The notes: generated by a model not told the origin, from the sequence alone. Shown: positions 32,925 to 41,919, counted from the stretch's first letter. The stretch is DNA of 64,000 nucleotides from CAVRTJ01 sp964507185 (GCA_964507185.1 CAZDOY010000015.1:1-64000), one strand, 5' to 3'. Numbers and translations are program-made.

Positions 32925-34520
32925 GTGGTACCGATGGAGGTGGCTATGGGGGGCAGTCGATTCGAGAAGCTCTGGAAGACGGAAGACTGGTGGTCGGTCT
33001 GGATGGGGATGGGCATCGTAGTGCTTGCCCTCGGCACCTTCTGGGCAGGGGGCAGCATCAAGGGATGGGCGATCACGCCGCCCAAGTGGAGGCTCTTTGC
33101 GTCTGTCCCGGCCGACCTGCTTCAGAACTACTGGGGATACGCGATCATCTTTATCGTATTTGGCGGGGTCTTCACGGCGTCCATGGCGATCATGGGCCAC
33201 GCGCCAAGGACCTTCCTGCCGGGGTTCACCATTCTCTTTCTGGGCTCACTGGCGATCTTCTACCTTGCCGGATGGAGCCTCATGAAGCGCTTCAATGTGG
33301 AAGCGCCCCTTCTCGCGCTCATCGTCGGGCTGGTCGTGTCCAACATCGTGCGGATCCCCGAATGGTTCAAGGACTGCCTCTGCACCGAGTACTACATCAA
33401 GACCGGCATCGTGCTCCTGGGTGCGACGCTGCCGTTGACGCTCATTTTCAGCGCGGGTCCCGTCGCCTTCGTGCAGGCAACCATCGTTTCCATCACGACG
33501 TGGCTCACCATTTTCTTCACAGCGACTAAGCTCTTCAAGCTCGAGCCGAAGTTCGGCGCGGTCCTCGGCGCTGCAGGCGCGGTCTGCGGCGTCTCGGCAT
33601 CCATCGCCGTCGGCGGTGCGGTCAAGGCGAAGAAAGACCACATATCCATTGCAATTGCCGTGGTGACGGTCTGGGCGATCGTGATGATCTTCGCGCTGAC
33701 CATCGCGCTCAAGGTGCTGGTTCCTCATCCCATCAGTCCCGGCGAGGCGGGCGCATGGGTGGGCACATCGGAGTTCGCTGATGCGGCGGGGTTTGCCGTC
33801 GTGGCCGAACTGGCCACCAAGTTCGGGGACGCGCCCATCAACGCCTTCACGCTCATGAAGGTTATCGGCCGCGACATCTGGATCGGCATATGGTGCCTGA
33901 TTCTTGCCGTCGTTTCCGTTATCTACTGGGAGAAGGAGGAGGGCGCCGTCAGCAGACGCGTGGGCGCCGGCATCATCTGGGACCGATTCCCGAAGTTCGT
34001 CATCGGGTTCCTCGCGGCCTCCGTCCTCATGAGCCTGGTTTCAAGTCGCCCACCTGCCGGCCACGAGGGTGTCGCGCCTATGGCCGGAACGTTCGAGGGC
34101 GTGAAATACGATGCGGATTTCTCGGCCTACCGTCCCCCGCTCGGTATGGCCTCGAAGCTGGTTGTAGACGTGAATGCCGGAACGCTCCGCTCTAAGGGCC
34201 AACTGTCCCGGGCCGAGATCAAGCAATTGAAAGAAGCCGCGGTCACGCAGGACCAGCGCTGGGCGATCGACGCACTCGCGCAGGCATCGAACTGGTTCGA
34301 AAGCGTGCTTCGGCCGGGCGTGATCGCGCCCGTGAAAAAACTGAGATCATGGGCCTTTGTATTGTGTTTCCTCTGCATAGGTTTATCCACGAGGTTCAAG
34401 GACCTCGCCATTTTCGGGCTCAAGCCCTTCTGGGCCTTCAGCCTCGGCGTGCTGGTCAACGTTCCGCTCGGGTTCCTTCTCTCGACCATGGTGTTCGTGC
34501 GATTCTGGTCGAAACTCTGA
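32925..34520 (+). CDS. YeiH-family putative sulfate exporter / membrane protein
   Basis: 531 residues, about eleven or twelve membrane helices. LLALIVGLVVSNIVRIPEW, YYIKTGIVLLGATLP and LGAAGAVCGVSASIAVGG match the YeiH family (UPF0324, PF03601), named putative sulfate exporter without firm biochemical proof. A soluble insertion of about 120 residues (near 375-465, containing a helical DQRWAIDALAQASNW segment) lies between late helices and makes the protein much longer than the roughly 350 of E. coli YeiH. Starts: a GTG at 32925 eight bases behind GGAGGA, or ATGs at 32934 and 32946; I list the longest. It is divergent from marR. Confidence 0.8.
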   Translation: MVPMEVAMGGSRFEKLWKTEDWWSVWMGMGIVVLALGTFWAGGSIKGWAITPPKWRLFASVPADLLQNYWGYAIIFIVFGGVFTASMAIMGHAPRTFLPGFTILFLGSLAIFYLAGWSLMKRFNVEAPLLALIVGLVVSNIVRIPEWFKDCLCTEYYIKTGIVLLGATLPLTLIFSAGPVAFVQATIVSITTWLTIFFTATKLFKLEPKFGAVLGAAGAVCGVSASIAVGGAVKAKKDHISIAIAVVTVWAIVMIFALTIALKVLVPHPISPGEAGAWVGTSEFADAAGFAVVAELATKFGDAPINAFTLMKVIGRDIWIGIWCLILAVVSVIYWEKEEGAVSRRVGAGIIWDRFPKFVIGFLAASVLMSLVSSRPPAGHEGVAPMAGTFEGVKYDADFSAYRPPLGMASKLVVDVNAGTLRSKGQLSRAEIKQLKEAAVTQDQRWAIDALAQASNWFESVLRPGVIAPVKKLRSWAFVLCFLCIGLSTRFKDLAIFGLKPFWAFSLGVLVNVPLGFLLSTMVFVRFWSKL

Positions 34521-34632
34521 GCGAAAGCCGACGCACCCAGCGAGGGGGGGCCGAGAGGTTCGGCGGCTGAAAGCGCGGGACGGACATGCTCCGGAAGGGG
34601 GGTTCTCAGAGCGGGACGACTCGGCAATTATC

Positions 34633-34641
34633 TGCTATAAT
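34633..34641 (+). promoter_or_regulatory. Extended -10 promoter element for the coiled-coil gene
   Basis: TGC directly followed by TATAAT (34636-34641), a perfect extended -10, lies 68 bases before the ATG at 34709. No strong -35 is visible, as is common with extended -10 promoters. Confidence 0.55.
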
Positions 34642-34708
34642 TCCACGTCGTCGCGCAACGCCGGCCCAACCTGGAGATGGTACGGCGCACGGACTTCAGG
34701 GGGAGCCC

Positions 34709-36010
34709 ATGTCTCTTGATAGGGAACGCTGGATTCAACTTGCCAAGGCTAATGCCGAGGTGATCCGGGCCGAGGTCACCAGGATAAAGTCACGCCTCGA
34801 GGACAGGGACCATATCCACTTCGCCGAGTTCTGGGCGCAGGCCAGGGAAATCACCTCCATGTTCAAGACTTTCAAACCGTTGGAAGTCGAAGAGCGCGAG
34901 AAACTCTGGGCCGAATTCCACGCCCTGTGCGAGGAAACCCGCTCTCTCCAGGAAGACCACAGGGTCATAACCAAGCGCGCCTCAAAGCGTAAGAAGGCCG
35001 CCGTTGAGACCCTGATCCATGAGGCGTCGGCGATCGTGCAGGGTGAAGATGGGGACAGGGACCTCGACAGGGCACAGGCCATCCTCAACAAGGCCCTTGA
35101 TCTTATGAAGGCCAGCCCTGCGAAGGAGAAATCCCCCGCCGCCGTGCCCGAGTCCGCAGAACCCCCCGAGGAAGACATCGACGCCATCCGCCTGATCCGT
35201 TCGGACCGGGAGGCCTGCTGGAAACAGTGGGTGGAGGTCCGGGAGGCCGTCAAGGTTCTCAGGAAGGCCATGCGGAGCGAAATTGCGAAGACCGTCAAGC
35301 AAGAGGCTTCTGAGATTCTGACGGCCGCCGAGCAGGACGATCCCCACGATGTCCAGAACCGCGTCAAGACCATGCAGCAGGAACTGAAGACGTCTCCCCT
35401 GAGCAACAACGAGAGGGAGAAAGTCCGGGAGATGCTCAGGATCGTCTGGGAGAAAGCATCCGACCGAATTGCACAGGAAAAACAGGAAAAGAAACGCAAG
35501 CACCAGGAGTGGGCCGAGCGGATGAAAGAGCATTTGGTCCGTTGGGAGACCACCGTTCTGAAAAACGACGTGGTGCACGGCCGCATCCGTTCCGAGATAG
35601 TCGACCTGGAAGAGCGCGTGGAGGCCTCTAGGGACGAAGCTCAGAACGAGAAGATGCTCGGCTGGATCAGGGAGAAGGGAGAGCGGCTCGAAAAGCTGGA
35701 GACCGCCAAGGCGGAGCTCGAAGAGAAGATCCGGGTGGTCCGGTCCAAGCTGGGCAAGGACGCCCCCGAGCCGATCACCGAATTGCCGCCCGAGGCCTTC
35801 GAGGCGCCACCAACGCCCCCGAGGCGGCCCAGAAAGAAGGCGGAGGCGCCGCGCAGGCCTTCGCATCCGCCGCCGTCCCCCGGTCTGAACCTCGGCGAGG
35901 TGTTGGCCCAGACGCTCCTGAAGGACGATGAAACGCCCCGATCGGGCGTCTCCCTCGGAGAACTCCTGTCCGAGAAACTCGGTGCGGCCGTGGGGGCCGA
36001 CGACAGCTGA
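34709..36010 (+). CDS. Coiled-coil protein, DUF349-like
   Basis: 433 residues, almost entirely charged helices (Glu/Lys/Arg heptads) from residue 1 to about 360: for example REAVKVLRKAMRSEIAKT and EKMLGWIREKGERLEKLE. Repeated units of the form W-x10-R-x-L-x-E (WAEFHALCEETRSLQEDHR, WKQWVEVREAVKVLRKA) recall DUF349 repeats, but I would not insist. A Pro-rich basic linker (PPTPPRRPRKKAEAPRRP) is followed by two similar short tails, GLNLGEVLAQTLL and GVSLGELLSEKLG, which look like a duplicated C-terminal peptide motif. No membrane segment. Function unknown; a structural or nucleic-acid-associated role is possible. The ATG follows GGGGGAG. Confidence 0.7.
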   Translation: MSLDRERWIQLAKANAEVIRAEVTRIKSRLEDRDHIHFAEFWAQAREITSMFKTFKPLEVEEREKLWAEFHALCEETRSLQEDHRVITKRASKRKKAAVETLIHEASAIVQGEDGDRDLDRAQAILNKALDLMKASPAKEKSPAAVPESAEPPEEDIDAIRLIRSDREACWKQWVEVREAVKVLRKAMRSEIAKTVKQEASEILTAAEQDDPHDVQNRVKTMQQELKTSPLSNNEREKVREMLRIVWEKASDRIAQEKQEKKRKHQEWAERMKEHLVRWETTVLKNDVVHGRIRSEIVDLEERVEASRDEAQNEKMLGWIREKGERLEKLETAKAELEEKIRVVRSKLGKDAPEPITELPPEAFEAPPTPPRRPRKKAEAPRRPSHPPPSPGLNLGEVLAQTLLKDDETPRSGVSLGELLSEKLGAAVGADDS

Positions 36011-36017
36011 GATCCTG

Positions 36018-36220
36018 TGATCGAGGAGACGACCGACCTTCCAGGAGGCCGTGGGTAGGTGAGTCCGGCGCGGGATGGCCTCCGAAGACCCGTCCCCCCG
36101 GCCGTCTCTGCTTCAGGCTCTAGCCCTTCGGCCTTAGCCCCTGGAAAAGACCTTTCCCCATTTCTTTCCCGTCCCTCAAACCCCAGTTCCCAAAATCCGA
36201 GATCACCTCCCCCGTGGTAT
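36018..36220 (+). repeat. Intergenic repeat cluster, partial copy C plus GCCCTTCGGCCTTAGCCC-type unit
   Basis: TGATCGAGGAGACG, CCTTCCAGGAGG and CCGTGGGTAGG reproduce the beginning of repeat copy A (26215). After about 60 bases GCCCTTCGGCCTTAGCCC and CTGGAAAAGA (36124-36150) repeat the unit seen at 26952, followed by CCCAGTTCCCAAAATCC. The middle 250 bases of copies A and B are missing here. Confidence 0.65.
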
Positions 36221-36232
36221 TCTGGCCTGGAC

Positions 36233-36913
36233 ATGCGTTACCTTCTCGCCTGCCTGACCTTTCTGATATGGCCTTTGCTGCCCGCCCGCTTCAGGGCCCT
36301 GTGGCCATGGGATCCGCCGATGGAGGAGTCGGTGCTCTCGCACGCGTCCGCGTACCTCCACGCGATCGTGAGCCTGGTGCTCTGGGGTATCGTCTTCGTC
36401 GCTTATGAGGAGGCGTACGCGCTCAAGGTGACGGCACTCCTCGCCGATGACCGGGGTTCCGGCGATGTGGGCCCCCTGACCTGGTACGGGATGGTGTGCT
36501 TTTTCTCTTTCTTCTTTACGCCGTGGGGCATCGTCCTGACTCTGTATATCACGGATTCGGCCGTCCGGCTCATCCACGCGCTGGGTTCCGGCGAGGGGAT
36601 GGGCAGCCTGTTCCTGGCCGCACCCCTCTGGATTGCGGGAAAGGTGCTTGACGCGGCTCAAGAGGTCCGGATGACAAACCTCTACGGAAAGGCCGGCCAG
36701 CCCGACCGGGTTGCCGTTTCGGGCGAGGGACTCGTTGTGAGATCCAACCGTCCGCACGAGGAATGGACAGCTCTGTACACTTACACCCATGGCGGGGTCC
36801 TCTACAGACTGAAAAGCTCGTGTGAAGAGCCGGAAGGGCCTCGCAGGTGTTTTCTTTATCGTTTCGATCCCTGGCCGGACAGGGAAACGGTGCGCAGAAT
36901 AGTCCGGGTCTGA
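36233..36913 (+). CDS. Hypothetical membrane protein
   Basis: 226 residues, not recognised. Hydrophobic segments are at 1-17 (MRYLLACLTFLIWPLLP), about 42-60 (AIVSLVLWGIVFVAYEE), about 85-110 (GMVCFFSFFFTPWGIVLTLY) and a weaker one near 125-140. A soluble C-terminal domain of about 80 residues with beta character follows (RVAVSGEGLVVRSNRPHEEW). The start at 36233 has only a weak ribosome site. It converges on the GYD gene with 24 bases between stops. The preceding repeat cluster separates it from the coiled-coil gene, so it likely has its own promoter. Confidence 0.65.
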   Translation: MRYLLACLTFLIWPLLPARFRALWPWDPPMEESVLSHASAYLHAIVSLVLWGIVFVAYEEAYALKVTALLADDRGSGDVGPLTWYGMVCFFSFFFTPWGIVLTLYITDSAVRLIHALGSGEGMGSLFLAAPLWIAGKVLDAAQEVRMTNLYGKAGQPDRVAVSGEGLVVRSNRPHEEWTALYTYTHGGVLYRLKSSCEEPEGPRRCFLYRFDPWPDRETVRRIVRV

Positions 36914-36937
36914 CTCATCCGGCCGGTGGTCCCGCGG

Positions 36938-37240
36938 TCAGGGTTTGACCTGTTCGAAAATACGCAGGAACTGGTCGTAGGGCAGGGCCTGCCAGCTTTC
37001 CACGCTGAGGGCCCCTTCAGACCTGGAGATGAGCGAAACGCGGTGGGCCGTCTCTGCGTCCGGTGCCTCGTAGATGTCCATGAAGTCGTACGGACCCAGA
37101 ATGGCGTAATGGGAGATCCATTTTACCTCCGGGCACAACTCGGCGACCTTGCCCATCCATTCCTTACCCCGCCTCTTCCGGCCCGATGCATCGCTCATGC
37201 TTTCGGGCGCCAGCCGGGTCATCAATACAAACAGCGGCAT
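36938..37240 (-). CDS. GYD domain protein
   Basis: 100 residues. The pattern MPLFVLMTRLAPES, then EVKWISHYAILGPYDFMDIYEAPD and ALSVESWQALPYDQFLRI matches the GYD domain (ferredoxin-like fold; the name-giving Gly-Tyr-Asp is GPYDFMDIY here). The function of this family is not established; members resemble dimeric alpha/beta barrels. The ATG at 37240 lies five bases after AAAGGAGG; a GTG two codons upstream is in frame but too close to that site. It stands alone on this strand. Confidence 0.85.
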   Translation of the reverse strand: MPLFVLMTRLAPESMSDASGRKRRGKEWMGKVAELCPEVKWISHYAILGPYDFMDIYEAPDAETAHRVSLISRSEGALSVESWQALPYDQFLRIFEQVKP

Positions 37241-37380
37241 GTGCACCTCCTTTGAGCTTTTGGTCTGAATCTAGGTCCGCAGGAGGCGCCCCGCAAGAGA
37301 AAAAACCGCCCGGGTTCAAGGGAGGGGCAATTTTCACGGTCTCCTCGTGCAACGTCAGGAGGATGCCTTGAAGATTCTCT

Positions 37381-37779
37381 TCACTCCTTGGCGCCGCCGT
37401 CGATCCAGGCCTTGATGAGAGTCAACTGGTCCTGCGGCAGATGGCGGGACCAGAACCACCACTTGGGCATGCCGTCGCCCTTCTGTGCGGTGTGCTGCAG
37501 CTTCAACCAGAGATAAGACTGTTCGGCGTCTCCCGGCTTGACGCGCATCATAGAATGAACTTCGGCCGAAGGTACGTTGACGAGCGCCCGGTAAGCTTTT
37601 CCGTCGCTCAGGTCCAGCTTGGCCTTCTGCTCCTTGGGTCCGTGACACTTCACGCACGAGTCCGTAAAGATGGGCTGGATGTCCTTCTGGAAGGAGATCG
37701 CCCGCGGTTGCGGCTGTGCGACGAATGCCAGCGCCAGCAGGGCGCCGGCGGCCGCGATTACACCCTTGTTCCAGTTCAT
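37381..37779 (-). CDS. Exported c-type cytochrome-like protein (PSCyt1 type)
   Basis: 132 residues. A signal peptide (GVIAAAGALLALAFVA) precedes FQKDIQPIFTDSCVKCHGPK, where CVKCH is a heme c attachment site and the surrounding pattern is that of planctomycete-type cytochrome c (PSCyt1). Later LDLSDGKAYRALVNVPS and MPKWWFW...QLTLIKAWIDGGA follow the same family, with candidate axial Met in MMRVKPGD or MPKWW. It should be a periplasmic single-heme protein. The ATG at 37779 follows AAGGAGGAG; the upstream in-frame extension has no support. No cytochrome maturation gene is nearby. Confidence 0.85.
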   Translation of the reverse strand: MNWNKGVIAAAGALLALAFVAQPQPRAISFQKDIQPIFTDSCVKCHGPKEQKAKLDLSDGKAYRALVNVPSAEVHSMMRVKPGDAEQSYLWLKLQHTAQKGDGMPKWWFWSRHLPQDQLTLIKAWIDGGAKE

Positions 37780-38094
37780 TCGCTCCTCCTTAACGAGAGT
37801 CCCTCGGGCGCCGAGGCCGGTCTTCGTCGTCCTGCGAAGGTCTGTTCTGCAGACATTCCGCCTTACGTCGCCGCGTTCGACCTCGCCTTTGAATACCGTT
37901 CTTCTGAGAGTCCAGGCAATAATACCACAGCCCTCAGGGTTCCTCACTGTCGGGCCAGTCCCGATTAACGCCGGCAGGAATCAACGCATTCCCGCGCTTT
38001 TCTGAACAGGTTCGCCGTAGCCGGAGGAGCGGGGGCGTGTTAACATGCTGATTACTTAAATGCAGACAGCCCATAGATCGGAGGTCTCTACCCA
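37780..38094. other. Divergent spacer of 315 bases without a gene
   Basis: It lies between the cytochrome gene and the M16 peptidase gene and must hold promoters for both. GTTAACATGCTGATTACTTAAATGC near 38038-38062 is the most AT-rich part, but no convincing -35/-10 pair was found. No hairpin or repeat copy was recognised. Confidence 0.4.
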
Positions 38095-40764
38095 ATGACG
38101 GAACATTCCACGAGCCGTTTCCATATCCCTTTCCGCAGGCACAGGCTGTCTAACGGGCTCACGGTCATCCTCTACGAAGACCACCGTCTGCCGCAGGCAG
38201 CCGTCAATCTCTGGTATCACGTGGGCAGCAAGGACGAAGCCCCGGGACGCACGGGATTCGCCCACCTGTTCGAGCACCTCATGTTCCAGGGCAGCGAACA
38301 CTACAACGACGATTTTTTCAGGCCGCTGGAAGAGATCGGCGCCCGGCTCAACGGTTCGACCTCCGAGGACAGGACCAACTACTGGGAGGTCGTTCCCGTT
38401 CCATACCTCGAAAGGGCCCTCTGGCTCGAATCCGATCGAATGGGCTGGCTTCTCCCGGCCATCGATCAGACGAAGTTGAACAACCAGAGGGATGTCGTCA
38501 AGAACGAACGGCGCCAGACCATGGATAACCAGCCGTACGGGGTGGCGGAGGAGGCCTGTCTGGAAGCGCTCTACCCCAAGGGGCATCCCTACCACCATTC
38601 CATCATCGGATCCATGGACGACCTGGACGCGGCCACGCTGGACGACGTCAAGGCCTTCTTCAGAGCCTACTATACGCCCTGCAACGCTTCCCTCTGCGTG
38701 GCCGGCGACATAGACCCGGATGCCGCGCTCGCGCTCGTCGAGAAGTACTTCGGCGGCATCCCCAGGGGGCCCGTCGTTTCTCCCGTGAAGCCCAGGGTCC
38801 CCGTCCTTACGAAGCCGGTCCGGGTTACCGCGGAGGACCGCGTCATGCTCCCAAGGCTGTATCTCCAGTGGCCCACGCCCACTCAGCTCACGAAAGACGA
38901 TGCCGCGCTGTCCGTACTCGCGTACATCCTGTCCACCGGCAAGGATTCCCGGCTGGTCAGACGCCTCCAGATGGACGGGCAGCTGGCCCAGTCCCTCTGG
39001 GCCTACCAGATGGGCGGCGAGGTGTCGGGTGTTTTTCAGGTCGGGCTGACGGCCCAGACGGGCGTGGACCTCGAGCGCGTGGAGGCGGCGGCATGGGAGG
39101 AAATCGAGCGGGTAAAAGCCGATGGCGTCGAGCCGCCTGAAATCAAGGCCGCCGTGGACAGCCTGAAGGCCGGCGTGATCAAACGGCTGCAGATGGTGGG
39201 CGGCTTCGGCAGCGTGAGCGACATCCTGAATTACTACGAAACCTATACCGGCGACCCTGGCGGCCTGTCCGCGGAGCTGGGTCGAATCGAAGCCGTCACG
39301 CCCGAAGTGGTTCGGGATGCGGCGCTGCGGTTCCTCCACACCGACAGGTACGCCGGCGTTAGCGTGGTCCCGTCGCGGCCGAGGACGGTTGCTGCCGACC
39401 GGGCCGACATGCCGGGCAAGGGGCCGGAGAAGACCTTTTCGTTCCCGGACGTGGAACGCCTGAAACTGCCGAACGGAGCGGATCTATGGGTGCTCCAGGA
39501 CCACGGCCTTCCCATGGTGACCATCGCGGCGGTGGTCAGGGCCGGCAGCGTGTGCGATCCGCCCGAAATGCCCGGGACGGCTTTCTTCACGGCGGCCCTC
39601 CTTGACGAGTCGGCGGCCGGCATGGGACCGCTCGAGCTGGCCAGGCGCCAGAAAGGGCTTGCCACGTCCGTCGCAACCACGGTGGATTCGGACCAGGTGG
39701 CCGTATCCCTCTCCCTGCTCAAGGAACACTTCACCGGTGGGATCGAACTGCTGAGAGACGTATGCCTCCGTCCCGATTTCAGGGACGAAGACGTAGCGCG
39801 CCTGCGAAAGGAGCAACTCGCGGGCCTCGTTCGAAAACTCGACGATCCCTCGGAACTCGGCGACAGAACTCTCAAGGCCCGTCTCCATGGAGAGGCTACA
39901 CCGTACGGCCATCCCGTGGACGGGACGCCGGAAACACTGAATGCCATCACGAGAGAGGACGTCGTCGCATTCTACGCCCGGAACTACAGACCGGACCGCA
40001 CGCTCTTCGTGGTGGTCGGCGACGTGACTCCGGAAGAGGCCGAGGCGGCCCTTGCCGAAGGCTTCGGGAGCTGGGAGGGGACGCCCTCCGAATCGCCCGC
40101 CGACCCGGCTCCGGTGACCTGGGGGGCACCGGGCTTCTACATCGTGCCGAAGGGCGAGGCTCCGCAGTCCTACATCGCGGCCGCCCAGCCAGCGATCGAG
40201 CGCAAGAGTCCAGCATATCCCGCCTTCGCTTTGTTCAATGCCGTTCTGGGCGGTCAGTTCACGAGTCGCATCAACATGAATCTGCGCGAGGACAAGGGGT
40301 ATACCTACGGGGCGCACACCTACCTCGAACCCAGGCCCGGCGTGATGCCATGGATACTGGCTACGTCCGTGCAGACCGACAAGACGTCCGAGTCCATCCT
40401 GGAACTTCGAAAGGAAATGGACCGCATTCTCGGGGAAGCGCCCGTCACCGGGAAGGAGTTCCAGAATGCCCGGGACAACCTCATCCTGAGGTATCCGCAG
40501 AGCTTCGAGACCCAGGGACAGCTCGCATCGGGCCTGGCATCCCTGTGGCTCTATGACCTTCCCATGGACTACCACGAGAAGATGCTCGCCGCGCTGCGAT
40601 CGTTGAGCCTGGAAGAAGTCCGCGCCGCGGGCACCTCGATTATCGCGTCCGGTAAGCTTGTCTGGGTGGTCGTCGGCGACGAGGAGGCGCTTTCGGCCGG
40701 AATTCAGGAGGCGGGCCTGGGCATGCCGGAATCGGTCAGGGCACCCGGGCAGAGCGCCGAGTAG
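38095..40764 (+). CDS. M16-family (pitrilysin/processing peptidase-like) zinc peptidase, two-lobed
   Basis: 889 residues, two homologous halves in one chain. The N-half has the inverted zinc motif HLFEH (residues 57-61), with a downstream Glu in VVKNERRQTMDNQPYG. The C-half (from about 450) lacks HxxEH (FFTAALLDESAAGMG in its place) but keeps the substrate-binding NLREDKGYTYG segment. This is the usual active/inactive pairing of M16 peptidases, which enclose and degrade peptides. No signal peptide is evident, so location is unclear; many homologues with this layout are periplasmic. The ATG at 38095 follows GGAGGT. Confidence 0.93.
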   Translation: MTEHSTSRFHIPFRRHRLSNGLTVILYEDHRLPQAAVNLWYHVGSKDEAPGRTGFAHLFEHLMFQGSEHYNDDFFRPLEEIGARLNGSTSEDRTNYWEVVPVPYLERALWLESDRMGWLLPAIDQTKLNNQRDVVKNERRQTMDNQPYGVAEEACLEALYPKGHPYHHSIIGSMDDLDAATLDDVKAFFRAYYTPCNASLCVAGDIDPDAALALVEKYFGGIPRGPVVSPVKPRVPVLTKPVRVTAEDRVMLPRLYLQWPTPTQLTKDDAALSVLAYILSTGKDSRLVRRLQMDGQLAQSLWAYQMGGEVSGVFQVGLTAQTGVDLERVEAAAWEEIERVKADGVEPPEIKAAVDSLKAGVIKRLQMVGGFGSVSDILNYYETYTGDPGGLSAELGRIEAVTPEVVRDAALRFLHTDRYAGVSVVPSRPRTVAADRADMPGKGPEKTFSFPDVERLKLPNGADLWVLQDHGLPMVTIAAVVRAGSVCDPPEMPGTAFFTAALLDESAAGMGPLELARRQKGLATSVATTVDSDQVAVSLSLLKEHFTGGIELLRDVCLRPDFRDEDVARLRKEQLAGLVRKLDDPSELGDRTLKARLHGEATPYGHPVDGTPETLNAITREDVVAFYARNYRPDRTLFVVVGDVTPEEAEAALAEGFGSWEGTPSESPADPAPVTWGAPGFYIVPKGEAPQSYIAAAQPAIERKSPAYPAFALFNAVLGGQFTSRINMNLREDKGYTYGAHTYLEPRPGVMPWILATSVQTDKTSESILELRKEMDRILGEAPVTGKEFQNARDNLILRYPQSFETQGQLASGLASLWLYDLPMDYHEKMLAALRSLSLEEVRAAGTSIIASGKLVWVVVGDEEALSAGIQEAGLGMPESVRAPGQSAE

Positions 40765-40783
40765 CCCGGGCCGGTTCGTCAAA

Positions 40784-40807
40784 AGCCCCCGGGCGTCGTG
40801 GGGGGCT
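40784..40807. terminator. Candidate hairpin terminator after the M16 gene
   Basis: AGCCCCC (40784-40790) pairs with GGGGGCT (40801-40807) around a ten-base loop, 20 bases after the M16 stop. The T-run lies on the opposite strand (AAAA on the left side of the plus strand), so termination of the plus-strand transcript is uncertain. Confidence 0.4.
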
Positions 40808-40984
40808 CAGACCGTCACGGTGCAGCTCCAGCGTGCCATCCACGTTCCGGGCTGCCTCGGCAGAGCCGCGTGAAACGGGCCTCCATCCCGGCTGAACCGT
40901 GGGGGTTTCGATACGTAGGTGGGAGGCCCCGCCCGTTCGACGGGGGGAACGCGCGTTCGTCGCGCACGGGGGCGAGGTAAGCGG

Positions 40985-41380
40985 ATGAAGAGAACGCACA
41001 TGATTCTATACGTGGAGGATCAGGAACGGAGCACGGCCTTCTACACGAAGGTCCTGGGCAGAAACCCCGGCCTTCACGTTCCCGGGATGACGGAATTCTC
41101 TCTCAATCAGGGCAGTACGCTCGGACTCATGCCCATCGCATCCATCAGACGGCTCCTCGGGGAGCGCCTTCCGGACCCTGCTGGCGGCAAAGGTGTGCCG
41201 CGGTCCGAACTGTACCTCATCGTAGACACACCGTGGGCCTATCATGACCGCGCCCTGGCCGCCGGGGCAACGGAACTGAGCGGTTTGATGGAACACGAGT
41301 GGGGTCACCGCGCGGCATATAGCCTCGATCCGGACGGGCACGTCCTGGCCTTCGCCCAGGAGATCGACGGCATCGCCTGA
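40985..41380 (+). CDS. VOC-family (glyoxalase/bleomycin-resistance-like) protein
   Basis: 131 residues. The two-module VOC layout is present: MILYVEDQERSTAFYTKVLG with FSLNQGSTLGLMP, then ELYLIVDTPWAYHDRALAAG with AAYSLDPDGHVLAFAQE. Metal-ligand positions are partly non-standard (HMILYV near the start, Glu at AFAQE). No substrate can be assigned. The ATG at 40985 follows GAGGT; the GNAT gene starts about 50 bases downstream and may share its transcript. It is only distantly similar to the VOC protein at 30620. Confidence 0.82.
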   Translation: MKRTHMILYVEDQERSTAFYTKVLGRNPGLHVPGMTEFSLNQGSTLGLMPIASIRRLLGERLPDPAGGKGVPRSELYLIVDTPWAYHDRALAAGATELSGLMEHEWGHRAAYSLDPDGHVLAFAQEIDGIA

Positions 41381-41430
41381 GGACAGGATCACAGGGGGCT
41401 CCCCGGTGCGGGCAGAAGAGGCAGTTGAGA

Positions 41431-41919
41431 ATGGATGGATTCCTGGTTCGCCCCCTGACGGCCGATGATGCCGGTTGGGTCGAACGATTCACGATCGAGC
41501 ACTGGGGAAGTCCGATAGTCATCGCGCACGGCGCTGCATACCAGCCGGCCGAACTGCCCGGCTTCCTGGCGCTTCACGAAGGGGTAAGAGCAGGGCTCGT
41601 CACGTACAGGAAGAGCGATGAGGATTTCGAGATCGTGACGCTGAACAGCCTGAGTCCCGAGCTTGGAATCGGATCGGCCCTGTTGTCCGCGGTTCTGGAA
41701 GTCGCTCGAAGAACGCCTGTCGGCAGAGTGTGGCTGATCACGACCAATGACAATATCAAGGCGCTGGCCTTTTATCAGAAGAGGGGCTTTCAACTCGCAG
41801 CCTTGCACAGGAACGCGCTGGAGAAATCAAGGGCGCTAAAGCCCCGGATACCGCTCATAGGCATGAATGGTATTCCCATCCGCGACGAAATCGAATTGGA
41901 ATATATCATCGAGAGGTAG
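41431..41919 (+). CDS. GNAT-family N-acetyltransferase
   Basis: 162 residues. The acetyl-CoA site is in LSPELGIGSALLSAVLEVA (motif A, Q/RxxGxG/A with Leu-Gly-Ile-Gly-Ser), and WLITTNDNIKALAFYQKRGFQ is motif B. The N-terminal LVRPLTADDAGWVERF is typical. Acceptor unknown. The ATG at 41431 follows GAAGAGG; a TTG two codons upstream is less likely. The segment before motif A (GVRAGLVTYRKSDEDFEIVTL) is the usual beta-strand pair. Confidence 0.88.
   Translation: MDGFLVRPLTADDAGWVERFTIEHWGSPIVIAHGAAYQPAELPGFLALHEGVRAGLVTYRKSDEDFEIVTLNSLSPELGIGSALLSAVLEVARRTPVGRVWLITTNDNIKALAFYQKRGFQLAALHRNALEKSRALKPRIPLIGMNGIPIRDEIELEYIIER

Noticed and set aside
26200..36232. CRISPR array or IS element as the source of the intergenic repeats
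   Set aside because: No regular spacing of identical short repeats, no transposase frame and no target-site duplication could be found.
40765..40984. A tRNA or other structured RNA in the GC-rich spacer after the M16 gene
   Set aside because: Hairpins are present, but no cloverleaf, anticodon arm or CCA-adjacent acceptor stem can be drawn.
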